A DNA stretch of 23,685 nucleotides from Sutterella sp. Its GTDB lineage: Bacteria; Pseudomonadota; Gammaproteobacteria; Burkholderiales; Burkholderiaceae_F. The translations under genes were made by a program, and so were the position numbers. Below, piece after piece: positions 7,065 to 14,276 of the stretch (within the stretch, counting starts at the first letter, position 1; each line of letters starts with the position of its first letter). Location of the stretch: positions 1-23,685 of the forward strand of contig DXSO01000014.1 in the NCBI GenBank assembly GCA_019410445.1. The letters run 5' to 3'. The notes below the pieces were generated by a model. It made no database searches and was not told the DNA's origin. It worked only from the letters and a program-made list of their open reading frames with translations.

Positions 7065-8621
7065 ATGCGCAAACAAGCTTTGATCAGTGTTTCCGACAAA
7101 ACGGGTGTAGTGGATTTTGCCAAGGGACTCGTTGCAGCCGGTTATCACATTCTTTCCACGGGCGGTACGGCCAAATTGTTGGCTGCCGAAGGGGTTCCTT
7201 GCCAGGAAGTAGCTGATTACACAGGTTTCCCGGAAATGCTCGACGGACGTGTCAAAACGCTCGATCCGCATATTCATGCGGGTATTTTGGCTCGTCGTCC
7301 GGTTCCGGAACATATGAAGGCAATTGCCGATCACGGTATCGATCCGATCGATATTGTTTGCGTGAATCTCTATCCGTTTGAGCAAACGATCGCTCGTCCG
7401 GATTGCACGTTTGATTTGGCGATCGAAAACATTGATATCGGTGGTCCGACAATGATTCGTGCAGCGGCTAAGAACCATGAGTCCGTTGCCGTGATTGTGG
7501 ATCCGACGGACTACGATCGTGTTCTCGAAGAAATCCGAGCCAATGGAGAGGTGACCGCTGATACGCGTTTGGCGCTTGCCAAGAAGGTATTCGCTCATAC
7601 GGCACGGTACGATGGAGCGATCACTAACTACTTGACGAGTCTGGATGAAAACAAGCAGCGTACGAAGGCTTTCCCGGATGTGATCAATCGTCAATGGATC
7701 AAAGCTCAGGATATGCGCTATGGGGAGAATCCTCATCAGCAGGCTTGTTTCTATCGTGAGCACATTGTTGCTCCTGGCTTGCTTGCCGGCTTCCATCAGC
7801 ATCAGGGCAAGGAGCTTTCCTACAACAACATTGCCGATTCCGATGCGGCCTGGGAAGCTGTTCGCAGCTTCGATACTCCGGCCTGCGTGATCATTAAGCA
7901 TGCGAATCCTTGCGGCGCAGCCATTGGAATTAATGCGTTGGAAGCCTATCAGAAGGCATTCCGTACTGATTCCAAGAGCGCGTTTGGCGGCATCATTGCT
8001 TTCAATCGTGAGGTTGATGGCGCAACAGCTCACGCCATTACCGGCCAATTTGCTGAAGTTGTGATTGCTCCTGAGTTCACAAGCGAAGCGCTGCAGGTTC
8101 TTTCTGCCAAGAAGAATCTGCGCGTACTGACGGTTGCGGCTGGTGACGCTCACAATGATTTCGAATTCAAGCGAGTGGGCGGCGGTCTGTTGGTTCAAAC
8201 TCCTGACAATAGCATCTGTTCTGAAAGCGCCTTGAAGGTTGTCACAAAGAAGCAGCCGACGTCGGCTCAGATTGCTGACATGATGTTTGCATGGAATGTG
8301 GCGCGCTTTGTCAAGTCCAATACGATTGTTTATGCCCATGACGGCATGACGCTTGGTGTTGGTGCCGGTCAGATGAGTCGCGTTGATTCGGCTCGCATTG
8401 CTGCCATCAAGGCTCAGGAAGCCGGACTGTCTCTGGCGGGATGTGCTGCTGCTTCAGATGCTTTCTTCCCGTTCCGTGACGGTTTAGACGTGATTGTTGA
8501 TCAGGGGGCAACCTGCGTGATTCAGCCGGGCGGATCGATTCGAGACGATGAGGTGATCGCTGCAGCCGATGAGCGCGGCATCGTGATGGTCTTTACTGGC
8601 GAACGCCATTTCCGTCACTAA
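7065..8621 (+). CDS. purH: Bifunctional AICAR transformylase / IMP cyclohydrolase PurH
   Basis: PurH catalyses the last two steps of de novo purine synthesis: formylation of AICAR with 10-formyl-THF to FAICAR, then ring closure to IMP. The 518 residues contain the N-terminal MGS-fold cyclohydrolase domain (SVSDKTG at 8-14, STGGTAK, GRVKTLDPHIHAGIL) and the C-terminal transformylase domain with the KHANPCG motif (K278, H279). Length is normal. The open frame extends upstream into fis, but the ATG at 7065 is chosen because AAAGGA (7053-7058) lies six bases before it and MRKQALISVSDKTG aligns with other PurH starts. It closes the dusB-fis-purH operon and is followed by two hairpins. In most betaproteobacteria I know of, ruvCAB follows; here tolB does. 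Confidence 0.96.
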   Translation: MRKQALISVSDKTGVVDFAKGLVAAGYHILSTGGTAKLLAAEGVPCQEVADYTGFPEMLDGRVKTLDPHIHAGILARRPVPEHMKAIADHGIDPIDIVCVNLYPFEQTIARPDCTFDLAIENIDIGGPTMIRAAAKNHESVAVIVDPTDYDRVLEEIRANGEVTADTRLALAKKVFAHTARYDGAITNYLTSLDENKQRTKAFPDVINRQWIKAQDMRYGENPHQQACFYREHIVAPGLLAGFHQHQGKELSYNNIADSDAAWEAVRSFDTPACVIIKHANPCGAAIGINALEAYQKAFRTDSKSAFGGIIAFNREVDGATAHAITGQFAEVVIAPEFTSEALQVLSAKKNLRVLTVAAGDAHNDFEFKRVGGGLLVQTPDNSICSESALKVVTKKQPTSAQIADMMFAWNVARFVKSNTIVYAHDGMTLGVGAGQMSRVDSARIAAIKAQEAGLSLAGCAAASDAFFPFRDGLDVIVDQGATCVIQPGGSIRDDEVIAAADERGIVMVFTGERHFRH

Positions 8622-8629
8622 GATGAAAA

Positions 8630-8661
8630 AGCAAAAGAGCGAGTATTTTTGCCCTTTTGCT
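8630..8661 (+). terminator. Candidate weak intrinsic terminator after purH
   Basis: AGCAAAAG (8630-8637) can pair with CTTTTGCT (8654-8661) around a 16-base loop; GCAAAA can alternatively pair with TTTTGC nearer by (8645-8651). The stem is AT-rich and no long T-run follows, so termination would be partial at best. Confidence 0.35.
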
Positions 8662-8671
8662 ATTCCGAAAT

Positions 8672-8703
8672 AAGCATCGCTACCCGATTGGGTAGCGATG
8701 CTT
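8672..8703. terminator. Perfect 14-bp hairpin between purH and tolB
   Basis: AAGCATCGCTACCC (8672-8685) and GGGTAGCGATGCTT (8690-8703) are exact inverted copies separated by GATT, which would form a very stable stem-loop. It lies 20 bases upstream of the tolB ATG. There is no T-run on the plus side. It may be a Rho-assisted terminator or an mRNA 3'-end stabiliser, or it may affect tolB translation initiation. Confidence 0.55.
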
Positions 8704-8723
8704 GATGACAATGACAACGAAGA

Positions 8724-10025
8724 ATGAACTCTGACGTTTCCATTTCCAGAAGAAGTTTGGTGGCGGCTGGACTTGCTGCTGGCGGCCTTTCCGCGCTTCC
8801 TGCATGGGCTCAGCTTCGCATTGAAATTACGGGTGTGGGGGCAAACCGCATTCCGTTGGCATTAGAGCGATTTAACGGAACGGCTGAAACGGGTATCGAT
8901 CTGATGCAGGTCGTTAGTGCGGACTTGGCACGTACAGGCGCATTTAACATCATCATGGACTCGAATGCGGAGGCATCGTTAGAAACGAGTATTCGGCCGC
9001 AGTTTGATCGTTGGACTGAGAAGAAAGCCAATATTTTGGCGACCGGTTCCGTGGTTAAACTGGCTGATGGTCGATGGGATATCCGCTTCCGTTTGTTTGA
9101 CATTGTTGCGGGTGCGCAGATCGATGAGTGGTTTGCATTGGCCAATGGACGCCAGCTTCGAATGGTGAGCCATCGTATTGCAGACCGCATCTACGATAAG
9201 CTCACGGGGCTGGGGGGGCTTTTTGCCTCGCGGCTTGCTTATGTCGTGCAGCATTCGCCTCAGAGCTACGAATTGATCGTGGCCGATAGCGATGGTGCCA
9301 ATGCTCAGCCTGCATTGAAAAGCAAGGAGCCGATTATTTCTCCGGTATGGTCTCCCGATGGCAAGCAGTTGGCCTATGTGAGCTTTGAGGCTCGAAAACC
9401 GGTTGTGTATGTGCATACCGTTGCAACCGGACAGCGACGTGCGGTGGCTAATTTCCGCGGAAACAACTCTGCTCCTGCGTTCAGTCATGATGGCAAGAAG
9501 CTCGCTGTAGCTCTTTCGCGAGATGGCTATACGCAGATTTTCATGATCAATACCGACGGCTCCGGCGTACAGCGTTTTTCGAGGAGTTTGGCCATTGATA
9601 CCGAACCGGTTTTTTCGCCGGACGGACAGTATTTGTACTTCACCAGCGATCGGGGTGGCAGTCCGCAAATTTATCGCCAACCTCTGTCCGGAGGCTCTGC
9701 TCAGCGAGTGACATTCAACGGTAACTATGCCGTTAGTCCCGCTATTAATACGCAAGGGACACAGATCAGCTACATCACCCGTACCAATGGGCGATTCCGC
9801 GTTGCTATCATGGATCTGGAAACTGGGCAGGAACGCATTCTCACCGGAAATGAATTTGATGAGAGTCCGTGTTTCTCTCCCAATGGGCGCATTATTTGTT
9901 ATGCAAGTGAGCGTAATAAAAAAGGAGTGCTCGGGACTGTCAGTACGGATGGCGCTGTATCGGCTTGGCTGACGGCTTCGGTCGGAGATATTCGCGAGCC
10001 GACATGGGGTCCGTTACTGGATTGA
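8724..10025 (+). CDS. tolB: Tol-Pal system periplasmic beta-propeller TolB
   Basis: TolB is the periplasmic partner that links inner-membrane TolQRA to the lipoprotein Pal, maintaining outer-membrane invagination at division. The 433-residue product has a signal peptide (1-29, cleavage after AWA) and an N-terminal domain (about 30-185). A beta-propeller made of TolB repeats follows: SPVWSPDGKQLAYVSFE, APAFSHDGKKLAVALSRDG, EPVFSPDGQYLYFTSDRGG, SPAINTQGTQISYI and SPCFSPNGRIICYASE. The signal peptide carries SRRSLVA, resembling a twin-arginine motif, unlike the Sec signal of E. coli TolB. No strong Shine-Dalgarno precedes the ATG. pal and cpoB follow, but tolQ, tolR and tolA are not upstream, where purH lies. 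Confidence 0.96.
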   Translation: MNSDVSISRRSLVAAGLAAGGLSALPAWAQLRIEITGVGANRIPLALERFNGTAETGIDLMQVVSADLARTGAFNIIMDSNAEASLETSIRPQFDRWTEKKANILATGSVVKLADGRWDIRFRLFDIVAGAQIDEWFALANGRQLRMVSHRIADRIYDKLTGLGGLFASRLAYVVQHSPQSYELIVADSDGANAQPALKSKEPIISPVWSPDGKQLAYVSFEARKPVVYVHTVATGQRRAVANFRGNNSAPAFSHDGKKLAVALSRDGYTQIFMINTDGSGVQRFSRSLAIDTEPVFSPDGQYLYFTSDRGGSPQIYRQPLSGGSAQRVTFNGNYAVSPAINTQGTQISYITRTNGRFRVAIMDLETGQERILTGNEFDESPCFSPNGRIICYASERNKKGVLGTVSTDGAVSAWLTASVGDIREPTWGPLLD

Positions 10026-10059
10026 GAGTTTTGAACGTTTATATCGGAGACGATGCATC

Positions 10060-10551
10060 ATGCAGTTTTCTCAGATCATTGCTCGTAGCAGCGCTTTAGC
10101 ATTTATGGCTGCCGGCTTGCTTTTGGCTGGTTGTTCCAGTGTTCCGTTGGACGAGTCCGCCAAGGAAGGAACCACGCAGGAGGGGGTGATTTCCAAACAT
10201 CGATTGGCTTCAGGAGCTGCGCTTGACAGTAATGCTGTGTATTTTGATTTCGACAGCTATACGGTTAAACCGGAATTTATGCCTGTCGTGGAAACACATG
10301 CTCGCAATATGATGGCCAATCCCAATCGTCATGTGACGGTTGAGGGAAATACCGATAGTCGAGGAAGCCGCGAGTACAACCTGGCGCTCGGTCAGAAACG
10401 CAGTGAGGCTGTTAAGCAGCGTCTTCAGCTTCTGGGGGTGCCCGCGTCTCGCATTGAGGCCGTCAGTTTTGGACGAGAAAAGCCCCGTGCGCAAGGTGAG
10501 AATGAAGAAGCATGGGCTCAGAATCGTCGAGCAGATATTGTTTATCGTTGA
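10060..10551 (+). CDS. pal: Peptidoglycan-associated lipoprotein Pal
   Basis: Pal is an outer-membrane lipoprotein that binds peptidoglycan non-covalently and TolB. The 163-residue precursor has a lipoprotein signal ending in the lipobox LLAGC with lipidated C25; Ser at +2 favours outer-membrane sorting. A short linker leads to an OmpA-like domain (about 57-163) starting VYFDFDSYTV and holding TDSRGSREYN. D99 and R114 are 15 residues apart, the spacing of the diaminopimelate-binding pair in OmpA-family domains. GGAG lies ten bases upstream of the ATG. It follows tolB by 34 bases and precedes cpoB by six. Confidence 0.96.
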   Translation: MQFSQIIARSSALAFMAAGLLLAGCSSVPLDESAKEGTTQEGVISKHRLASGAALDSNAVYFDFDSYTVKPEFMPVVETHARNMMANPNRHVTVEGNTDSRGSREYNLALGQKRSEAVKQRLQLLGVPASRIEAVSFGREKPRAQGENEEAWAQNRRADIVYR

Positions 10552-10557
10552 TAAGTC

Positions 10558-11280
10558 ATGATCAGAAATAATCTTGCAGTGGGACTTTTGGTCGCACCGG
10601 TGTTGCTTGCTGCTTCTTTGCCGGCACATGCTCTTTTCGGAGATGATGAAGCTCGCAAGGCGATTCTTGATTTGCGCGAGAAAGTAGAGGCTGCGCAAAA
10701 CGCGCAAGTGATGCTGCAGGGGCAGATTGAGCAGCTGAGAGAGCAAAACGCTCGTTTGACCGGACGTTTGGAAGAACTGACGAATCAACTTTCGTTAGAG
10801 CAACGATCGAATCGAGATTTGTATGCAGACCTTGATCGGCGTTTGGCGCAGCTTGAACCATCTGATGTGGAAGTCGACGGTCGGACCATTCGTGTGACGG
10901 CTGAAGAGAAGCGCTTGTACACGTCGGCATTGGCGTACTTTTCCCAGGGAAAGTATGAGGAAAGCGAGGCCTTGTTAAGAAATCTGACTTCAATATATCC
11001 TCAGTCGGAGTACATGCCTGCTGCCTTGTATTGGCTTGGAAATTCACTTTACGCGGCAGGAGATCTCAAGCAGGCGCTCATTGTGGAGAACAAGTTCCTC
11101 ACGGCGTTTCCGGATAATGTTCGCGTGCCGGACGCCTTGCTGACCAAGGCGGCTGCGGAAGTGGGGTTGGGACAACGTACAAATGCATCCAAGACGCTGC
11201 AGACTATCATCAAACAGCACAAGGATTCTCCCGCCGCCGATGTGGCAAAAGACCGATTGAAGAGCCTCAAGAAGAAATAA
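10558..11280 (+). CDS. cpoB: Cell-division coordinator CpoB (YbgF)
   Basis: CpoB is a periplasmic protein that couples Tol-driven outer-membrane constriction to peptidoglycan synthesis by PBP1B and LpoB in E. coli. The 240-residue product has a signal peptide cleaved after PAHA (about residue 25), a trimerising coiled coil of roughly residues 35-95 rich in Glu, Gln and Leu, and a C-terminal set of TPR repeats from about 118 (YTSALAYFSQGKYEESEALL, then ALYWLGNSLYAAGDLKQAL and ALLTKAAAEVGLGQ). Order and length fit the family. It is six bases after pal without a clear Shine-Dalgarno, suggesting coupled translation, and a strong terminator follows, so it ends the operon. Confidence 0.94.
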   Translation: MIRNNLAVGLLVAPVLLAASLPAHALFGDDEARKAILDLREKVEAAQNAQVMLQGQIEQLREQNARLTGRLEELTNQLSLEQRSNRDLYADLDRRLAQLEPSDVEVDGRTIRVTAEEKRLYTSALAYFSQGKYEESEALLRNLTSIYPQSEYMPAALYWLGNSLYAAGDLKQALIVENKFLTAFPDNVRVPDALLTKAAAEVGLGQRTNASKTLQTIIKQHKDSPAADVAKDRLKSLKKK

Positions 11281-11307
11281 GGCCGCAGTAATCGAACAGA
11301 TTCTTTC

Positions 11308-11347
11308 AAAAGGAGTGCATGGATTTCGTTTTCATGCCTCCTTTTTT
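11308..11347 (+). terminator. Intrinsic terminator of tolB-pal-cpoB
   Basis: AAAAGGAG plus GCATG pair with CATGC plus CTCCTTTT (one bulged T) around a loop of about 11 bases, followed by an uninterrupted T-run at 11342-11348. This is a textbook Rho-independent terminator 28 bases after the cpoB stop. Confidence 0.88.
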
Positions 11348-11383
11348 TGTTCTTTAGGCTGTTTTCAGGATATCAACTCAATG

Positions 11384-11410
11384 TTGAAGTGCGCATAACT
11401 GAGATACAAT
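11384..11410 (+). promoter_or_regulatory. Candidate promoter of the malic enzyme gene
   Basis: TTGAAG (11384-11389) and TACAAT (11405-11410) resemble sigma70 -35 and -10 boxes, though the 15-base spacer is short. Transcription from here would give a leader of about 155 bases. Confidence 0.4.
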
Positions 11411-11574
11411 CGCCGAAGGCGCCTGTAAAGGGCGTGGCGTTTTTGCCTTATTTCTAAACTTCCTGATCGATTTGCCTGCAGCACAAGAAACAGAGCAGAG
11501 CTTTTTAAGCTCTCGTTTCTTGGCCGGAAAGACACCTTCAGATTTTTCACGACAACACCTCGGGCCTGTGAAAT
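11411..11574 (+). promoter_or_regulatory. Structured leader of the malic enzyme gene
   Basis: The stretch between the candidate promoter and the malic-enzyme ATG contains a compact hairpin, CGCC-GAA-GGCG (11411-11421), a GC-rich segment with GGC-GTTTTT-GCC (11437-11448), and a perfect 7-bp hairpin AGAGCTT-TTT-AAGCTCT (11497-11513) followed by CGTTTCTT. It matches no riboswitch class I can recognise. It could be an attenuator, a small-RNA target or simply untranslated sequence. Confidence 0.35.
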
Positions 11575-13227
11575 ATGAATAATTGCACTGATAGCGACAT
11601 GCGCGGCATTAATGTTTTGCGCAATCCCTGGTTCAATAAGAGTTCCACCTTTACGGAAGAAGAGCGTGACCGCTACGGACTTCGTGGTCTGCTTCCTCCG
11701 AGAGTTTCGAGCGTGGAAGAACAGGTAAGCCGACTCGAAGAAGTGATTGCTTCTCAGTCAACGCCGCTTGGCAAGTACCTGATTTTGGATGGAATCCATT
11801 CTTCTGACGAAGTCGCTTTCTTCCGTTTGGTGATTAAGAATATCGAAGAGTACATGCCGCTTATTTACACTCCGACAGTGGGTGAAGCGTGCCAGAAGTT
11901 CAGCCATATCTTCCGTTATGCTCGTGGCCTGTATGTTTCGATCAATGATCGAAATCGCGTTCGTGAGTTGATCAAAAACGTGCCCAATCACAATGTTGAA
12001 ATGATTGTGGTGACTGATGGTCAGCGCATTTTGGGCTTGGGTGATTTGGGCATCAACGGCATGGGAATTCCGATTGGCAAGCTTGCTCTGTATACGGCTT
12101 GCGCAGGTATCAATCCGCAGCATGTGCTGCCCGTGACGCTTGATGTGGGTACCAACACCGAACAGTACCTGCAAGATCCGCTTTATCTTGGTCTTAAGCA
12201 AAAGCGTGTTGACGGTGAAGAGTATTACGCTCTCGTACAGGAATTCATCGAAGCAGCACGCGAGCGTTGGCCCAATGTGATTATTCAGTTCGAGGATTTC
12301 CAGAACACGCATGCTTTTGAATTGTTGCATCGTTGGCAGGAGAGAATTGCCTGCTTCAATGACGACATTCAGGGTACTGCAGCCGTTTCCGTGACGGGAC
12401 TGTATTCGGCTATGCGCGTCAAAGGCGAGAAGCTTTCTCAGCAGCGCGTTTTGTTCTTGGGCGCTGGTTCGGCCGCTACAGGTATTGCACATTTGATTGC
12501 GGATGCAATGGCGGAAGAAGGCCTGGATCGTCAAGAAGCACTTAAGCGTATTGCGTTGGTTGACTCCAAGGGGTTGGTGAGCTCTCAGCGCACCGATCAG
12601 CTCGCATCCAATAAGCTGCCGTTTGCGCATGATCTTCCGTTGGCGTCCAACTTGCTTGATGCCATCAAGGTCTTTAAGCCGACGGCGATCATTGGCGTTT
12701 CGGCTCAGCCCAAGGCATTCTCGCAGGCAGTGATTGAGCAGATGTGCGTTCTCAACGAACGGCCCATTATTTATGCTTTGTCTAACCCGACATCCAAGGC
12801 TGAATGCACGGCTCAGGAAGCTTATCAGTGGTCTAAGGGACAGGCTATTTTTGCCTCTGGTTCTCCCTTCGCTCCGGTGAGTGTGCACGGTAAGACGTTT
12901 GTACCGCGCCAGGGCAACAACAGTTACGTCTTCCCGGGTATTGGCTTAGGTTGCGTGCTCGCCCAGCCGACGATGATTCCTGATGGCGTCTTCCTGACTG
13001 CGGCCAAGCGATTGGCTGAGTTGGTCAGTCAGTCGGATTTGGACAATGGTTCGATGTATCCGCCTTTGTCGGAGGTGCGCGCGCTCTCGGCAGAAATTGC
13101 TGCTGCAGTAGCTGAATATCTTTTTGACAAGGGACTTGCCAAGGCAGAGCGTCCAAAGGATATTCTTGCGGCTGTCAAGGCTCATATGTGGTCTCCTGAT
13201 GACCCGCACTTTGTCTGCGGAGAATAA
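11575..13227 (+). CDS. Malic enzyme (oxaloacetate-decarboxylating), SfcA/eukaryotic-type
   Basis: This enzyme decarboxylates L-malate oxidatively to pyruvate, giving NAD(P)H. The 550 residues follow the large SfcA-like family: IYTPTVGEAC with the catalytic Tyr (Y98), GLGDLGINGMGIPIGKL with catalytic K169, metal ligands in FED (E240, D241) and NDDIQGT (D264), the Rossmann loop FLGAGSAATGIA (294-305), and PLSNPTS-like ALSNPTS. After the second dinucleotide strand it reads LVDSKGL (S331, K332), with a Lys at 347; residues here set cofactor choice, and SK plus the distal Lys resemble animal NADP enzymes instead of E. coli MaeA. The NAD/NADP question is therefore open and no symbol is given. The ATG lacks a good Shine-Dalgarno; an ATG at 11599 is an alternative. 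Terminators flank it on both sides, so it is monocistronic. Confidence 0.93.
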   Translation: MNNCTDSDMRGINVLRNPWFNKSSTFTEEERDRYGLRGLLPPRVSSVEEQVSRLEEVIASQSTPLGKYLILDGIHSSDEVAFFRLVIKNIEEYMPLIYTPTVGEACQKFSHIFRYARGLYVSINDRNRVRELIKNVPNHNVEMIVVTDGQRILGLGDLGINGMGIPIGKLALYTACAGINPQHVLPVTLDVGTNTEQYLQDPLYLGLKQKRVDGEEYYALVQEFIEAARERWPNVIIQFEDFQNTHAFELLHRWQERIACFNDDIQGTAAVSVTGLYSAMRVKGEKLSQQRVLFLGAGSAATGIAHLIADAMAEEGLDRQEALKRIALVDSKGLVSSQRTDQLASNKLPFAHDLPLASNLLDAIKVFKPTAIIGVSAQPKAFSQAVIEQMCVLNERPIIYALSNPTSKAECTAQEAYQWSKGQAIFASGSPFAPVSVHGKTFVPRQGNNSYVFPGIGLGCVLAQPTMIPDGVFLTAAKRLAELVSQSDLDNGSMYPPLSEVRALSAEIAAAVAEYLFDKGLAKAERPKDILAAVKAHMWSPDDPHFVCGE

Positions 13228-13255
13228 ATCGTTGATTTGATGGTTCCGAACCGCA

Positions 13256-13288
13256 GGCCCCGCGCTTTCCAGGCACGGGGCTTTCGGT
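13256..13288 (+). terminator. Intrinsic terminator of the malic enzyme gene
   Basis: GGCCCCG (13256-13262) faces CGGGGC (13276-13281) across a 13-base loop, followed by TTTCGGTTGTT. The stem is strong and the T-tract is imperfect. It lies 29 bases after the stop codon. Confidence 0.65.
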
Positions 13289-13293
13289 TGTTC

Positions 13294-13299
13294 GGAGGA
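13294..13299 (+). promoter_or_regulatory. Shine-Dalgarno deciding a GTG start
   Basis: GGAGGA lies 11 bases before the GTG at 13311 and 26 before the next in-frame ATG (13326), favouring the GTG start of the binding-protein gene. Confidence 0.6.
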
Positions 13300-13310
13300 C
13301 GAAAAATAAA

Positions 13311-14276
13311 GTGGAACAAACGAAAATGCAGCTTAAATCAGTACTCAAATCTCTGGTCTACAGTGTTTTTTGCCTGACTTGCCTTCAGGTAGGGGCGGAA
13401 ACATTGCGCATTGCTACATTGCCTGCGGCTGACTCTATTGTGCTTGATGTGGCTGTTAGCGAAGGTTTGTTCAAAAACGAAGGTCTTGATGTAGAGACTA
13501 TGCCCTTTAAAAGCGCCTTGGAAGTGGGTGCGGCAATGCGAGCGGGGCAGTTGGCAGGGCATTTCGGCGATTTGATGAATGTTTTCACGCAAAATGAAAC
13601 CGGGGCGAAACAAGCGGTAGTGTTGACAACAACACACACGAGTAAAGCGCAGCGAGCATTTGGGTTGGTTGTCTCACCGAAATATGTCAATGCAATTCAG
13701 TCGGTTGAAAGTCTGAATAAAACGCCCACAGCGATGAGTGCTTCGACGATCATCGATTATTTGCTCACACGAATGCAGCAAACGGAGCATTTGCCGGAGA
13801 AGGCGTTTAAGAATGTCGAAGTGCGGCAAATTCCAATTCGTTTGCAGATGTTGTTGAGCGGGCAGATTGAAACGGCTCTTTTACCCGAACCTCTTGTTAC
13901 TGTAGTGGAACAAAAAGGTGGAAGAGTTATTTGGGATGACACTCAGCTTGATGAATCACTTGCTGTGGTGGCGTTGCGTGAGCCTTATCTGAATGATAAA
14001 ACTGTTACGGCGTTTCGCAGAGCCGTGGCAGCGGCGGCCAAGAAGATCGAAGCTGATCCGGAAAAATATCGCGCACTGATGGTTCAAAAGCGACTGATTC
14101 CTGCTCCTGTTGCCAAGGATTACAAGATGGTTCGTTTTTCACTGTTCGGGCGTCAAGACGGACTGCCTCCGCTTCCGAGCGCCCAGGATGTTGAACGTGT
14201 TGGTCAGTGGATGGTGCAGCGCGGCATGATCAAGTCCGTGCCGGAATACGCGGAGGTCATCTACGTTGAGCGATAA
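13311..14276 (+). CDS. NitT/TauT-type ABC transporter substrate-binding protein
   Basis: The 321-residue product is the solute-binding subunit of the adjacent importer. It has a signal peptide (hydrophobic VLKSLVYSVFCLTCLQVGA, cleavage near GAE) and then the NMT1/SsuA-like pattern. This pattern consists of LRIATLPAADSIVLDVAVSE, GLFKNEGLDVE, an 'alternating lobe' segment with GAAMRAGQLAGHFGD, and IPIRLQMLLSGQIETALLPEP, the usual conserved hinge before the second lobe. Substrate is not readable; relatives bind sulfonates, taurine, nitrate, thiamine precursors or aromatics. It starts with GTG behind a strong GGAGGA. The ATPase gene begins before its stop, so the importer genes are translationally coupled. 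No iron, metal or sulfur regulatory site is obvious upstream. Confidence 0.85.
   Translation: MEQTKMQLKSVLKSLVYSVFCLTCLQVGAETLRIATLPAADSIVLDVAVSEGLFKNEGLDVETMPFKSALEVGAAMRAGQLAGHFGDLMNVFTQNETGAKQAVVLTTTHTSKAQRAFGLVVSPKYVNAIQSVESLNKTPTAMSASTIIDYLLTRMQQTEHLPEKAFKNVEVRQIPIRLQMLLSGQIETALLPEPLVTVVEQKGGRVIWDDTQLDESLAVVALREPYLNDKTVTAFRRAVAAAAKKIEADPEKYRALMVQKRLIPAPVAKDYKMVRFSLFGRQDGLPPLPSAQDVERVGQWMVQRGMIKSVPEYAEVIYVER
14252..14257 (+). promoter_or_regulatory. Shine-Dalgarno supporting a TTG start
   Basis: GGAGGT within the end of the binding-protein gene lies eight bases before TTG 14266. No ATG or GTG is available in frame nearby, so a rare TTG start for the ATPase is well supported. Confidence 0.75.

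Noticed and set aside
7017..8339. 440-residue open frame on the minus strand across purH
   Set aside because: It is antisense to a fully recognisable PurH, has low-complexity, Arg/Ile/Asn-rich composition without motifs, and arises from codon bias in the other strand.
8979..9755. 258-residue open frame opposite tolB
   Set aside because: It is shadow coding antisense to a confident TolB propeller, without signal or motif.
11758..12888. 376-residue open frame opposite the malic enzyme
   Set aside because: It lies entirely within a gene with clear catalytic residues and has no recognisable domain or ribosome site.
13256..13290. Hairpin after the malic enzyme as a riboswitch for the ABC importer
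   Set aside because: The GC stem followed by T-rich sequence and placed right after the stop codon is better explained as a terminator.
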